From the NCBI GenBank assembly GCA_963765265.1, contig CAVXVN010000017.1, positions 68,849 to 132,848 on the forward strand: a DNA stretch of 64,000 nucleotides, read 5' to 3'. This stretch comes from Bacillus_BD sp963765265 (GTDB lineage Bacteria > Bacillota > Bacilli > Bacillales > Cytobacillaceae). Numbering within the stretch: position 1 is the first letter of the stretch; every line of letters starts with the position of its first letter. Position numbers and translations under genes: made by a program. Positions 1 to 10,691 of the stretch are shown piece by piece. Below the pieces are notes generated by a model. That model saw nothing but the letters and a program-made list of their open reading frames with translations. It had not been told where the DNA came from and did not search any database.

Positions 1-2537
1 AATTCCGTTGAAATGCAAACGAATGATCGAAACCAAGCCATTCGAAATATACAAGTACACTTCCATGATGAGCTAAAAGGGCTTTTGAATGAGGGAAGTA
101 CGAATGATACCATGATTATTCCTTTGTTAAAAGAGGAAATCAATCTCTCAACCTTAGAACTCGGGCGGTTAAAAACAGAGGCAGGGGAAAAAGAAAAAGA
201 GCGTGGAAAGCTCCAGCAACAGCTTTTTGAAGCGGAAGCTACTTATGAAACAACTGAAAACCAAAGAAGAACTAACAGCAAAAAAAGCAAAACTTGAGCA
301 AGAAAATCACCTTATTGAAGAAAAGGAACAAAGTGTTGTTCTCGCCCAAAAAGCTCTTGTTCTTATTCAGCAAGAAGAACTATGCCACCGGTTGAAAAGA
401 GAACTAGATGAAGAAAAAGGGAACTTAGCAGAATTGGCAACGAAAATTACCTCTTTAACCAAGTCTCACACTGAATGTGAGAACACGATGAATAGGGAAA
501 AAGAGAGGGAAATAGAACGAAGTCAAGCATTAGAACATGTGAATCACTTAAAACATATGGAAGAGGATGTACGATCCATTTCCTTATTCCGTCATGAAGT
601 GGATCTACTCCAAAAGAAATTACAGATTAAGTCAATGGAAAAGAAAAAGATGGAAGAAAAGAATAAAGAAGTAGAAAATGAAATTCAAAAATTCTCTGTT
701 GAAAAGCAAAAACTTGAAAAAGAGCAACCTACTTTTTTTGAAAATAAACTAAAAATGGACAAGCTGGAACGTGAATATAATCTACTTGTAAAATTTGAGA
801 AGCAACAGAATGAGTATAATAAAGCTTCTTTAGATTTACAGAATAAAGCAGCCTTTTATAAGCACTCACAAGCGCGATTTGAGGATGCTAAGCTAGTTGT
901 ACAAGAATTAGAGGTGAAATGGCTCCATGGTCAAGCAGCTTTTTTAGCGAACAAGCTAAAAGATGAGGAATCTTGTCCAGTGTGTGGATCCACACATCAT
1001 CCGAATCCAGCAGTGAGTCAGTTAGGAGATCTTCCAATTGAAGAGGATATAAAAGCAGCTAAGCAACAAGCATCAGATTTGGAAGCAGAAATGAGAAAGG
1101 CAGAATCCACTCTTTACGAGGCACAGTCCATGGAAAAATCACTAGAAAAAGAGTTAAATGATGTGTTCAATGACATTGTTGAGGGACGGAGTGATTTTGT
1201 AGTTCATGAACTTGATCTTGTGAAGAATACGGTAGAAGAAGAGAAAAATCAACTGTTTACAACACAGAAGACTTTGGAAAAGAATAAGCAGAAACTTGAT
1301 CGAATTAGGGAATGGTTAGAAAAACAAGAGACAGAAGTTTTACTACGTTCTGAACAAATGGATCATATCACAAAAGAAGTGAATGATTTAACCATCCAGT
1401 ATACAGAGAAAAACACATTACTTGTGCAAATGAACAATAATATTCCTGAAAAGTTACAAAATATTTCAGCTTTTGAAGATGAACTTCAGAAGGCAGTACA
1501 TCAATACAATGAGTTAATAGAGAGATTTGACCGTGTGAAACAAAACTTCCAACAAATAAATGAAGCGCTTGTTATGGAAAAGGCACGGTATGATGAAATA
1601 GAGAGACAAGTCCATACTTCAGATCGAAAGTTAACGACCGAGAGGGAAGCATTTGTTTCAAAAATGACGGAACAAGGCTTTAATGGATTTACAACCTATC
1701 ATCAAGCAAAAATGTCAGAACAAGAAATACATTCATTACAGCAAGAAGTTCGTTCGTATAGAGAAGAATATCGTTCTGTTTCTGATCGACTTCACGAGTT
1801 AACAAATTTGTTGATCGGAATTCAAGAACCAGATGTTTCGAGCTTGAATATTGCTTTTGAAAATATGAATCATGTTATTCAAGAATTACAAAACCGCTAT
1901 ACCCATTTATTTGTTAGAATAAGTGAAAATCGAGAAGATTGTTGTTAAAATTGAAACGATCAATAGTGAAATAAAATCCTTGGAGGAAAAATATCAATTA
2001 ATCGGTCATTTATATGAAATGTCGAAAGGACAGAATACGTATCGAATCACTTTTGAACGATATGTGTTAGCTTCATTTCTCGATGATATTTTGCGAGAAG
2101 CGAATCAACGTTTAGGGAAAATGACGAATGGAAGGTATCAATTACTTCGAAAAACGGATCGTTCGAAGGGGAATGTTCAAAGTGGATTGGAACTGCTAGT
2201 GTTTGACCAATATACTGGACAAGAGCGTCATGTGAAAACACTTTCTGGTGGTGAAAGCTTTAAAGCGGCATTGTCTTTAGCGCTTGGACTTGCCGATATC
2301 GTTCAGCAATACGCTGGAGGTGTTTCGCTCGAAACGATGTTTATTGATGAGGGATTTGGAACCCTTGATCCCGAATCTTTAGATCAATCCATTGAGGCAT
2401 TAATTGATATTCAATCAAGCGGTAGACTCGTTGGAATTATCTCCCATGTTCCAGAGTTAAAAGAAAGAATCGATGCTAGACTTGAAGTGGTTGCTACAAA
2501 GAGTGGGAGTACTACTGAATTCCACTTTATGAATTAA
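1..2537 (+). CDS. sbcC: Exonuclease SbcC, C-terminal part (frameshifted, 5' end outside window)
   Basis: ATPase subunit of the SbcCD nuclease, which cleaves hairpin and blocked DNA ends in the cytoplasm. The visible part is a long coiled coil rich in Glu/Lys, interrupted by the zinc-hook CPVCGS near 975-990, then the second coiled coil and the C-terminal ABC half. That half has the signature LSGGESFKAALSLALGLAD and the Walker B region MFIDEGFGTLDPES at about 2230-2380. The reading frame changes near 250 and near 1930, while protein similarity runs straight through both points, so I treat them as sequence indels. The start and Walker A lie upstream of the window. A strong hairpin follows the stop. 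Confidence 0.9.
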
Positions 2538-2651
2538 TAATGGATGATTCCATTTCTCGAAAGCTTGATGATTGCAAGATGACAAAACGAGTAGATTATA
2601 AAGGATTTGGAAAGTACAAAAGTTAAAGGAAATCGGACATTTTATAATAGT

Positions 2652-2699
2652 AGGCTTTGTTAATCGTGTTTATCAACAAAACACATTAACAAAGCCTAT
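2652..2699 (+). terminator. Terminator-like hairpin after sbcC
   Basis: Long hairpin with arms AGGCTTTGTTAA and TTAACAAAGCCT, extended by GTGTTT/AAACAC, about 115 bases after the sbcC stop. The run of T after the stem is short, so termination efficiency is uncertain. The rest of the 2538-2959 gap is AT-rich and holds no gene I recognise. Confidence 0.55.
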
Positions 2700-2959
2700 T
2701 TGCGTATATTAAGATATTGTAAAGTCTGTAATATTGTTCACAATTGCATATTTAGAAATGGGTATTTTTTCATGTAAAAGAAAAAATATTAAAGATTTGA
2801 AGAGTTAATGGTCCTGAATATTATTTCATATTTATGGTTGTGCGCTTAGTATTTACCAATATGACAAATATTAGGTAATTATGCCAATTTTTATCGTTAG
2901 GACTACAAGTAATTATTTAATAAAATAATAATGTAATAGATCGATAAGGAGCGAACAAC

Positions 2960-3907
2960 ATGAGAAAACAAATAATTACGCTGGCAACTGCAACGGGAGT
3001 TTTATTTAGTAGTTTTCAGGGTATAGCAAGTGCAAGTGAGAACACATACACAGTAAAACCAGGTGATACACTATGGAAAATTTCTAATTCAAATCAATTA
3101 ACAATAAGCCAAATAATGGAATGGAATCACTTGACCTCAACGAATATTAATATTGGTCAATCTCTCACTCTATCACAATCAAATGATTTAAATTCCACTG
3201 CTTATACTGTAAAATCTGGCGACACTTTATGGAAAATTGCCAATTCAACCGGGGTCACTGTAACTGAATTAAAAAGCATGAATGGATTAAGTAATGATTC
3301 GATTCGTACTGGACAACAACTTATGATTAAAACGAATTCAAACACATTTGAGCCATCTTCAACACCTAAGAATACATATACAGTGAAGAGTGGAGATACG
3401 CTTTGGAGTATAGCTACTCAACATCAATTGTCTATTTCACAATTAAAAACATACAATCAATTGTATTCTGACACCATTTATGTAAATCAAGTACTGAAAT
3501 TAACATCAAAAGGAACAGAAACTTTACCGCCTTCAGAAACCTCTTTGTCAAAAATAGATAAATTAATAAATGAAGCCAAAAAGTATATAGGTGTTCCCTA
3601 TAAATGGGGTGGCAGTACCTCTGAAGGGTTTGATTGCAGCGGATATTTAAACTATGTATATAGTCATTCAGGAGTATCGATTCCTCGAACTGTGGCGACC
3701 ATTTGGAATGAAACAAAAGCTGTATCTACGCCTAGTATTGGTGATATCGTTTTTTACAATACAAGCGGAAGTGGCGCATCACATGCTGGCATATATATTG
3801 GCAATAATAAATTTATTGGGTCTCAGTCTTCAACAGGTGTGGCCATTGTCGATATGAATTCATCTTATTGGAGCCCCAAATATTTAGGTGTAAGAACTCC
3901 ATTTTAA
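2960..3907 (+). CDS. Secreted LysM x3 / NlpC-P60 peptidoglycan hydrolase (LytE-like)
   Basis: Predicted cell-wall D,L-endopeptidase of 315 residues. It has an N-terminal signal peptide (residues 1-26, ending ASAS), three LysM peptidoglycan-binding repeats (about 29-72, 81-124 and 139-182, each with the YTVKxGDTLW core), and a C-terminal NlpC/P60 domain (about 200-315). The catalytic Cys lies in FDCSGY and the His in ASHAGIYIG. Three LysM repeats and this length match the LytE architecture of B. subtilis, but orthology is not proven. The start follows a good ribosome site (aaggagcgaacaac). It is monocistronic and ends in a terminator. Confidence 0.9.
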   Translation: MRKQIITLATATGVLFSSFQGIASASENTYTVKPGDTLWKISNSNQLTISQIMEWNHLTSTNINIGQSLTLSQSNDLNSTAYTVKSGDTLWKIANSTGVTVTELKSMNGLSNDSIRTGQQLMIKTNSNTFEPSSTPKNTYTVKSGDTLWSIATQHQLSISQLKTYNQLYSDTIYVNQVLKLTSKGTETLPPSETSLSKIDKLINEAKKYIGVPYKWGGSTSEGFDCSGYLNYVYSHSGVSIPRTVATIWNETKAVSTPSIGDIVFYNTSGSGASHAGIYIGNNKFIGSQSSTGVAIVDMNSSYWSPKYLGVRTPF

Positions 3908-3914
3908 ACAGAAG

Positions 3915-3943
3915 AAAAAGCTAGATGATTCTAGCTTTTTTTC
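3915..3943 (+). terminator. Rho-independent terminator of the LysM/NlpC gene
   Basis: Arms AAAAAGCTAGA and TCTAGCTTTTT around a TGAT loop, followed by further T residues, directly after the stop codon. Confidence 0.85.
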
Positions 3944-4103
3944 TTGTAATAAACAATGTGCAAGAATAGTGGAATACAATATAAAAAGAGAACGAGTAGA
4001 CAAAAAAATATGTTAATCCTATTTGATACTAGCTCAAAGGATAGATATACTTTGTTTAGAGAATGGACTGAAATTTCAAATTGCATTTAAGGGAGAATAA
4101 AAT

Positions 4104-4337
4104 ATGAGTAATTGCCAATTAGATCATAATCGTGAAGATGTAATAAAAAAATTTGAATCACAAAAAGAATTTCTTCCAGAAGAAATGGTTCCGTTATTTG
4201 AATTGTATTTCTCCAAAGAGCATACTCAAAAAATATTAAATGAAATGTTTCATCTATTAAAAAAATATGATTTATCCTCTATTGATGAAAAAGCAAGACG
4301 TGATAAGCAAATATTGCTTTTATTAAAAAACCAATAG
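4104..4337 (+). CDS. Small hypothetical protein, 77 aa
   Basis: Cytoplasmic, charged, mostly helical small protein of unknown function. It follows a good ribosome site (aagggagaataaaat) and ends shortly before a bidirectional terminator, which supports a real gene. It has no signal peptide, membrane segment or metal motif beyond one Cys near the N-terminus. I do not recognise the family. Confidence 0.6.
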   Translation: MSNCQLDHNREDVIKKFESQKEFLPEEMVPLFELYFSKEHTQKILNEMFHLLKKYDLSSIDEKARRDKQILLLLKNQ

Positions 4338-4435
4338 AGAAAAAGGTCAAGTCAAAATTTATCGAATGTAATACTTTGGAAAAGACCGATGGGTTGTAGA
4401 ATGATTAGATCGATACATAACAACTGCAACAAAGA

Positions 4436-4490
4436 AAAAAGCATGTAAATCTACTAGACAAGGTATGACTTGTAGATTTACATGCTTTTA
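4436..4490. terminator. Bidirectional terminator
   Basis: Perfect long stem GCATGTAAATCTAC / GTAGATTTACATGC flanked by A-run and T-run. It lies between two convergent genes and can serve both strands. Confidence 0.8.
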
Positions 4491-4505
4491 TTTTCATTTA
4501 ATCAA

Positions 4506-6062
4506 TTACTTATTAAGATGTTCGGACCATTCTTCTACATTCCAGACTTTTGTAATCCAACCTTCGTAAAAGTCAGGTTCATGGCAAACAAGAACAACGG
4601 TTCCTTTGTATGCTTTCATAGCGCGTTGTAATTCTTCTTTGGCGACAACATCAAGGTGGTTTGTCGGCTCGTCAAATAGAAGCCAATTGCTTTCGTTCAT
4701 TAGTAGTTTACATAAACGAACCTTTGCTTGTTCACCACCGCTCAGTTGATTCAAAGGACGGGAAATATGATCATTTTTTAATCCACAGTGTGCAAGAGCT
4801 GAACGAACTTGGCTCTGATCAAGTGCAGGAAAAGCATTCCAGACATCATCAATTGGTGTTATCGTTCCTGCTTTTACTTCTTGTTCGAAATAAGAAGGGA
4901 AGAGGAAGTCACCACGTTCAATTTTTCCACTAATTGGTGGGATGTTACCAAGCATGGTTTTTAACAAAGTCGATTTTCCAACACCGTTACAGCCGACAAT
5001 AGCTATTTTTTCTCCACGTTCAATTGTGATAGACATTTTCGGAAGAAGTGGTTCAGTATAGCCAATTTCAAAATCTGTTCCTTCAAATACATAACGACTG
5101 CTACTGCGTGATTCTTTAAATTCGAATGTTGGTTTCAGGGCCGTTTCTGGACGATCAATCCGTTCAATACGATCAAGCTGTTTTTGACGTGATTTTGCAC
5201 GGCCCGTTGTTGAATATCGTGCTTTATTTTTAGCAATAAAGTCTTCTTGTTTTTTGATGAATTCCTTTTGTTTCTCATATGCGTTAATATGTTGATTTTT
5301 ATTGATTTCAGCTAGTTCAAGGAATTTTTCATAGCTTGCTGTATAGCGAGTGAGTTTTGAAAATTCAAGATGAAAAATGACATTGGATACTTGGTTCATA
5401 AATTCTGTATCATGAGAAATCAAAATAAAAGCATGTGGATATTCTTTTAGATAGGAAGTAAGCCAGCGAATATGCTCTTCATCTAAATGGTTGGTAGGCT
5501 CATCCAAAAGGAGGACTTGTGGCTGTTCTAATAATAGTTTTGCAAGTAAGACCTTCGTACGCTGTCCACCACTTAATGCTGCAACATCACGGTCTAGTCC
5601 AATTGCATCCAAGCCAAGTCCGCGAGCTGCTTCTTCAATTTTAATATCCAACGTATAGAATCCACCCGCGTCAAGATGGTCTTGAATTTCACCCATTTTT
5701 TTTAAAAGATCTTCTAACTCTTCAGGTGTTGCGTCTGCCATTTTTGCTGTTACTTCATTCAGTTCATTTTCTTGTTCATATAATGGTAGAAAGGCATCTT
5801 TTAATACGTCACGCATCGTTTTACCGGGTGTTAAAACAGTATGTTGGTCAAGATAACCATAATGTACATTTGGTGTCCATTCAACTTTTCCTGAATCATG
5901 AATTAATTGTTTTGTAATAATATTCATTAAAGTTGATTTTCCGACTCCATTTGCACCGACAAGTCCAACGTGATCTTCAGCTAACAATCGAAAAGATACA
6001 TCTTTAAATAATGTCCGATCCCCAAATGTATGACTTAATTTTTCTACAGTTAATAAGCTCAT
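4506..6062 (-). CDS. ABC-F family ATPase (YfmM-type)
   Basis: Soluble protein of 518 residues with two ABC nucleotide-binding domains and no membrane segments, the ABC-F layout. Members act on the ribosome as translation factors or antibiotic-protection proteins. Walker A is GANGVGKST in domain 1 and GCNGVGKST in domain 2. Signatures are LSGGQ and LSGGE, and Walker B runs into DEPTNHLD twice. Between them is the charged linker (about residues 240-300) typical of the family. Length is close to what I recall for B. subtilis YfmM, but I cannot separate that from other ABC-F paralogues. It is a single gene with start ATG after gaggaaatgaaa. Which antibiotic, if any, it relates to cannot be read from the sequence. 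Confidence 0.88.
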   Translation of the reverse strand: MSLLTVEKLSHTFGDRTLFKDVSFRLLAEDHVGLVGANGVGKSTLMNIITKQLIHDSGKVEWTPNVHYGYLDQHTVLTPGKTMRDVLKDAFLPLYEQENELNEVTAKMADATPEELEDLLKKMGEIQDHLDAGGFYTLDIKIEEAARGLGLDAIGLDRDVAALSGGQRTKVLLAKLLLEQPQVLLLDEPTNHLDEEHIRWLTSYLKEYPHAFILISHDTEFMNQVSNVIFHLEFSKLTRYTASYEKFLELAEINKNQHINAYEKQKEFIKKQEDFIAKNKARYSTTGRAKSRQKQLDRIERIDRPETALKPTFEFKESRSSSRYVFEGTDFEIGYTEPLLPKMSITIERGEKIAIVGCNGVGKSTLLKTMLGNIPPISGKIERGDFLFPSYFEQEVKAGTITPIDDVWNAFPALDQSQVRSALAHCGLKNDHISRPLNQLSGGEQAKVRLCKLLMNESNWLLFDEPTNHLDVVAKEELQRAMKAYKGTVVLVCHEPDFYEGWITKVWNVEEWSEHLNK

Positions 6063-6428
6063 TTTTCATTTCCTCACTTTTTAAAAAAATTACTCATTTC
6101 ATCATAATACAAGATATTTTAATACAAAACTACTGTTTTAATTAATAAAATTTGGTGTTTAATACCAAGGATTTAAAAACGGAGCGATTGCAATACCAAA
6201 ATAATAAAATAAATCCTTATCCATACATTTTGTATCAAAGGTATTCATAAATAAGTAATCTGTTCATTATAAAATTGTAATAAGAGGTTAATAAGATCAA
6301 AATTAATTCTTTGAAATATTTACTTTAACCTAAAAATATGTGATTAGACTTTTTTTATTAAATAAGGTAAATTTAATAATATATTGAAATTTCTCAAATT
6401 ATTCAACAATAACAAAGGGGGAACAGAA
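6063..6428. other. Intergenic gap of 366 bases
   Basis: Very AT-rich spacer between the divergent ABC-F gene and the dioxygenase gene. It must hold both promoters, but I see no convincing operator, RNA structure or small gene. Confidence 0.5.
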
Positions 6429-7341
6429 ATGATTCGTTATAAAAAATTAGGTTATGTTGTATTAAGTGTTACTGATCTTGATAAATCAGTTGATTTTTAT
6501 GAAAATGTTGTAGGTATGCAATTTGTTGAACGTGAAAATGAAACCGCATACTTAAGAAGTAGTCACGACCACCATAATTTAATTCTTGAACAAGGTGAAG
6601 AAGCAGGCTTAATAAGAGTTGCTTATGAACTTGAAAAAGCTGATCAATTCCAAGGAGTATTTGATTATTTAACAGAAATCGGTTTAAATCCTGTTGAATT
6701 AAGCAAAGAAGAAACTCAAATTCCTTAGCTCAAGGAAGAACATTACGCTTTAAAGATCCATATTTAGGTGTTACGTATGAATTCTATGTTGAAATTATGC
6801 AAATGGGAACACCATTTGCTCCTAAGAACAGCAAGAATTACAAGATTCTTACATGTTGTTTATGAAACAAATAAATTTGATGAATTATATGATTTCTTTG
6901 TCAATAAATTAAACTTCAAAGTATCCGATATTCAGGGTAGAGAAACTGGATGGGCATGGTTAAGAGCATTCCCTTCACCATATCACCATGATTTTGCTTT
7001 AACTAGAGGAAAAGATAATAAATTAAATCACCTTGCATACCAAGCAGAACGAGTAGATGATGTTGGTATTCAAGTAAATCGCTTAAATGATGCTAATGTT
7101 CCAATTCTATTTGGACCAGGAAAACATCATCCATCAGGTAGTATTTTCTTATACTTCCAGGATCCAGATGGCTTAACAATTGAATATAGCCAAGGTATGG
7201 AAGAGTTCCCTGAAGAAGGAGCAAGAGAACCACGTCGATTGGAGCCAACAATGGAAACACTTGATGAGTGGGGTGGAACTCCTCGTCCAGGATGGGGAAA
7301 AGTAGGAAAATTAATTTACAGAAGAAAAAGTAAATCAATAA
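6429..7341 (+). CDS. Type I extradiol ring-cleavage dioxygenase, VOC fold (frameshifted)
   Basis: Fe(II)-type extradiol dioxygenase with two VOC modules, which cleaves catecholic rings next to the diol. The N-terminal module starts IRYKKLGYVVLSVTDLDKSV. The catalytic C-terminal module keeps the two-His-one-Glu ligands: His in FLHVVYETN, His in LNHLAYQ and Glu in GLTIEYSQ. The frame breaks near 6723 and 6815. Near 7328 an extra A probably hides the true stop TAA at 7339, because the open frame otherwise runs into the terminator. Start ATG follows aaagggggaacaga. It is paired with the ACMSD-like gene downstream. The substrate is unknown; protocatechuate or another hydroxylated benzoate fits the pair best. 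Confidence 0.8.
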
Positions 7342-7352
7342 TTTCAATTTTT

Positions 7353-7379
7353 TCAGTGGAGGAAGTTATCCTCCACTGA
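7353..7379 (+). terminator. Hairpin after the dioxygenase gene
   Basis: Perfect stem TCAGTGGAGGA / TCCTCCACTGA with loop AGTTA. The T-tract after it is poor, so it may attenuate or stabilise the message rather than fully terminate before the decarboxylase gene 54 bases on. Confidence 0.6.
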
Positions 7380-7432
7380 TCGTTATTTTCTATTGAAATA
7401 ATAAAATATGATTAATCATTGGAGGCGAGAAC

Positions 7433-8471
7433 GTGTCAAAAGAAAAAATCTTTCGTGTAGACTTTCATGCACATATTATTCCAGGTAATTTCCCTGATTT
7501 CGAAGAAAAATACGGAGACAATCGTTTTCCAACTTTACACCATACTTGTGATTGCGGAGCAGAAATTTATAAAGATGGTAAATCATTCCGTAAAATCGAT
7601 GACAATGCTTGGGATCCTGAGAAACGTATCGCACAAATGGATGAAGAAGGAATAGATGTTCAAGTTTTATCACCAATTCCTGTTACTTTTACTTATTGGG
7701 CAGATGCAGAAAAATGCTTAGAACTATCTAAAGCACAAAATGATTTTATTGCTTCTGTTGTAGCAGAATATCCAGATCGTTTTGTTGGTTTAGGAACAGT
7801 ACCTTTACAAGATGCTGATCTAGCTATTGCAGAAATGGAAAGAGCTATTAATGAATTAGGATTAAAAGGAATCGAAATCGGAAGTAATGCAAATGGTAAA
7901 ACTTTGATGATCCTGAAATTCTAAGATTCATGGAAGCAGCTGCTAAAATGGATGTTCCTATTTTTGTTCATCCATGGGCTACTGTTGGTGTAGAAAGAAT
8001 GCCAAGACATCAACTTTATGTATTCGATTGGAATGCCATCAGAGACTGCGCTTGCTGCAGCAAGCTTAATCTACAGTGGGATTTTGGAGAAATATCCGAA
8101 TTTTAAAGTATGTTTCTCCCATGGTGGAGGTTCATTTCCCTTACGTATTAGCTCGTATCGATCAAGCTTGGGAATCATGGCCAAATATTCGTACAACGGA
8201 AGAAAAACCAAGTTTTTATGCCGAAAAGTTGTATTTTGATACGCTTGTTTATGATCCGAAAAATCTTCAATTTATGATTGATAAATTTGGTACAGAGAAA
8301 TTAATGGCAGGATCTGACTATCCATTCGTATTGCGTGAAGTTCCATCTGGAAAAGTTGTTGATATTATGGAACATCTTTCAGATGAAGATAAGAAAAAGA
8401 TGCTTGGTGATAATGCAGTGAAGTTTTTAGGATTAAATAAATTAGATTATATAAAAGAAACAGTAAAATAA
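7433..8471 (+). CDS. ACMSD-like amidohydrolase, probable ring-fission product decarboxylase (frameshifted)
   Basis: Member of the amidohydrolase-2 / aminocarboxymuconate-semialdehyde decarboxylase family, a zinc-dependent decarboxylase acting after ring opening. Metal and active-site motifs are in order: HxH in DFHAHIIP near the start, His in FVHPWAT, His in FSHGGGSFP and Asp in GSDYPF. The open frame is broken near 7905, 8025 and 8140. At 7905 and 8140 the change looks like one base in a homopolymer. Start GTG follows ggaggcgagaac. The dioxygenase upstream would make the substrate. A similar pairing is known for protocatechuate 2,3-cleavage (PraA/PraH) in Paenibacillus, so that route is an inference here. 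Confidence 0.8.
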
Positions 8472-8599
8472 AGCTCGAAAAAGTGTTTGAAAATCATGGT
8501 TAGAAGCAAATGAGATTCTACAAAAGGGTAGAATCTTATTTGTTTACCTTGGTTATCGAGAAATTTTATTTTTATAAGACGTTGTTGAAAAAGTAAAAT

Positions 8600-8655
8600 G
8601 AAAAAGAGAACTTTTCTTTTTACTTGTAGTTAGTAGAAAGTAAAGTTCTCTTTTA
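8600..8655. terminator. Terminator-like hairpin after the ring-cleavage genes
   Basis: Arms AAAAAGAGAACTTT and AAAGTTCTCTTTT separated by about 27 bases. It lies between convergent genes, so it can serve both strands. Confidence 0.6.
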
Positions 8656-8669
8656 TGTGGTTAATATAT

Positions 8670-8942
8670 TTATATACATTGGAGGACGTGATGCTCCTTT
8701 AGAATGTAATTTATTTTAAACATGATTGTATTATATGCTTCGTATTTATAAGTTTGTAATAGGGCACAATTTAAGTTTTGTGATTTAAAGAAGAATTCAA
8801 TTTGTTTATTAGCATAGCGCATTACTTGTTCTTTATAAAACAACTTTTTTTGGACAATTTTTTCACGAATATCATCTGTGAGGGAAAAGATGAATTGTAG
8901 AATTGGAAATTCTGTGGTTCCACAATATTCAGCGACGTTCAT
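8670..8942 (-). CDS. Hypothetical protein, 90 aa
   Basis: Short cytoplasmic protein of unknown function with mixed charged and aromatic residues and no membrane segment. The start ATG is preceded by a strong ribosome site (aaagggggtaaacgtt), which is the main reason to accept it. It faces the ring-cleavage genes convergently. I recognise no family. Confidence 0.55.
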   Translation of the reverse strand: MNVAEYCGTTEFPILQFIFSLTDDIREKIVQKKLFYKEQVMRYANKQIEFFFKSQNLNCALLQTYKYEAYNTIMFKINYILKEHHVLQCI

Positions 8943-9182
8943 AACGTTTACCCCCTTTATTATCTGTTTGTCAATAAAATTAATAAAATATTTACGAATA
9001 ATTTACAATAAATTTACATTCCTTATATTTATTCTATTACATTCTATATAAAAATCAATAGATCCGACAAAAGAAGTCAAAAAATTGTAAAATATTTCAA
9101 ATAATACCATCGTTCTTGTAGTAGATTTAAGTATAGGCTACAAATTCCTAAGAAAGATGGTCTAGGAATTCTTATAAAAGAA
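8943..9182. other. AT-rich spacer
   Basis: About 240 bases that must carry the promoter of the leftward 90-aa gene. I see no gene or strong structure in it. Confidence 0.4.
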
Positions 9183-9211
9183 AAACCACTAGGAACTAGT
9201 CCTTAGTGGTT
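9183..9211 (-). terminator. Terminator of the LysR gene
   Basis: Stem AACCACTA-GGA / TCC-TTAGTGGTT downstream of the leftward LysR gene, with T residues after the stem on the minus strand. Confidence 0.65.
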
Positions 9212-9227
9212 GTATTGTGGGTTATTA

Positions 9228-10124
9228 TTATTTTATAGGTGTAAAATTTTTCAAAGTACTTTCAAAGTAATGTAAAAATAATTGGATATTTTCGAATTTT
9301 GGAGAATTACTTTTATAAATGCCAGTAATGTTAAACGTAAGATTTTGAAATTCAGGAAAGGGTATGATATAAAATTCATTTTGAATGCTTGCAATATCAT
9401 TTCCTAGCGTTAATTCTGGAATGATGCTGAACCCCCAGTTCTTCTTAACCATCTGTTTAACCATTTCAAAACTACCCACTTCTATACGATTAAGGTTATG
9501 AACTCCCACTAATTTTTCATCAATTTTACTCCATAATGGTGTTTCACGTCGATAACAAATCATCGTTTGATTATGTAGATCTTCCATATTTATTTCAGTT
9601 TTGTCCACAAATGGATGATCCTTTCCAACAATAAAAAGAAGATTTTCCTGTAAGAGAAACTGATGGTTTAAATTTGCAAAAGAAATAACATCCCTTACTA
9701 GTCCAATATCAATGATCCCTTTGGAAATCATATCAGAAATTTCAATTGAATCGTTTGCTTCAACAAGATCGATAGATAGCTCAGTATTTTCTCGAAGTAT
9801 TGATAGAAATTGTAATATGATTGAAACAGAGAAAGCAGGAGACAATCCTATTGTCAAAGTTGGAGTTTTTATAAAATTAATGGTATGTTTCGCTTCTTCA
9901 ATATAGTTGAGTATTTTTTTAGCAAATGGAAGAAAAGCAATGCCTTCTTCTGTTAATGTTATTTTTTTTCCGTCACGATTAAATAATTTGCAATCCAATT
10001 CAAGTTCTAATTTATTAATTCTAGCGGTAACTGCAGGCTGTGTTAAATTTAACTGATCTGCGGCCCGTGAATAATTATTGCACTCATAAACTGCTATAAA
10101 AGTTAATAATTGTTCATTATCCAA
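9228..10124 (-). CDS. LysR-family transcriptional regulator
   Basis: DNA-binding regulator of 298 residues, the normal length for LysR proteins. The N-terminal winged helix-turn-helix contains NYSRAADQLNLTQPAVTARI, followed by the linker helix and a periplasmic-binding-like effector domain (about residues 90-290). The start is TTG with ribosome site agaggtgaatcatc. It lies downstream of the ring-cleavage pair and could control it, but LysR targets are usually divergent neighbours and the rightward lipoprotein is 560 bases away. The effector is unknown. Confidence 0.88.
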   Translation of the reverse strand: MDNEQLLTFIAVYECNNYSRAADQLNLTQPAVTARINKLELELDCKLFNRDGKKITLTEEGIAFLPFAKKILNYIEEAKHTINFIKTPTLTIGLSPAFSVSIILQFLSILRENTELSIDLVEANDSIEISDMISKGIIDIGLVRDVISFANLNHQFLLQENLLFIVGKDHPFVDKTEINMEDLHNQTMICYRRETPLWSKIDEKLVGVHNLNRIEVGSFEMVKQMVKKNWGFSIIPELTLGNDIASIQNEFYIIPFPEFQNLTFNITGIYKSNSPKFENIQLFLHYFESTLKNFTPIK

Positions 10125-10639
10125 GATGATTCACCTCTATATCATATTAGTATTTAATTTACAAAATTTCAATTTTTCATAACCTATTTGAGTCGTTAAT
10201 AACGAAGGGTTGACTATAAAAAGATTATTAATAGGGTGGTATGGCTTTTGTTATTGTCATTTGATGATTATGTAAAAAGGTTTTATTATAGGTATTTATG
10301 AAATGATTAAGTACGAGATGGCAGATTAATTAATTGTACTCAAAGGTTTTCTATTATTCGAAAATTGATTACATTATACTATTTTGATTGAATAAAGGCT
10401 AATAGTAAAATTATATAGCTATTAGAATCTTAAATTGCAGCCAATAATTGGCTGCTTAATAATTAACGGATAAAGTCCAATTATAGTTAATTAATAGTGA
10501 TAGTAGCGTGATTTTCATTAGAAACAAGGTCATAATGAAGGGTTATTAAAGTGTATTTAACTCTAGGAACAATTGCCACTTTTTATGTTAATATTTTCAC
10601 AAAATATACATAGATCATACAGATCTATAGATATCATAT
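10125..10639. other. Long intergenic region
   Basis: Over 500 bases without a supported gene. It contains a small hairpin GCAGCC-N7-GGCTGC near 10437-10455 and otherwise AT-rich sequence. Confidence 0.45.
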
Positions 10640-10656
10640 ATGATAAACTTTATCAT
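10640..10656. promoter_or_regulatory. Perfect 17-bp palindrome, Fur-family-like box
   Basis: ATGATAAA-C-TTTATCAT lies 36 bases before the lipoprotein start. Its 7-1-7 core TGATAAAcTTTATCA differs from the Bacillus Fur consensus TGATAATnATTATCA only at the two innermost arm positions. A Fur-type (Fur, Zur, PerR) operator is an inference. Confidence 0.4.
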
Positions 10657-10691
10657 GTAATCAAATTAGAATCATCCTAGGAGGAACTATA

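Noticed and set aside
2540..2626. 28-codon frame after sbcC
   Set aside because: No ribosome site of its own and no recognised product.
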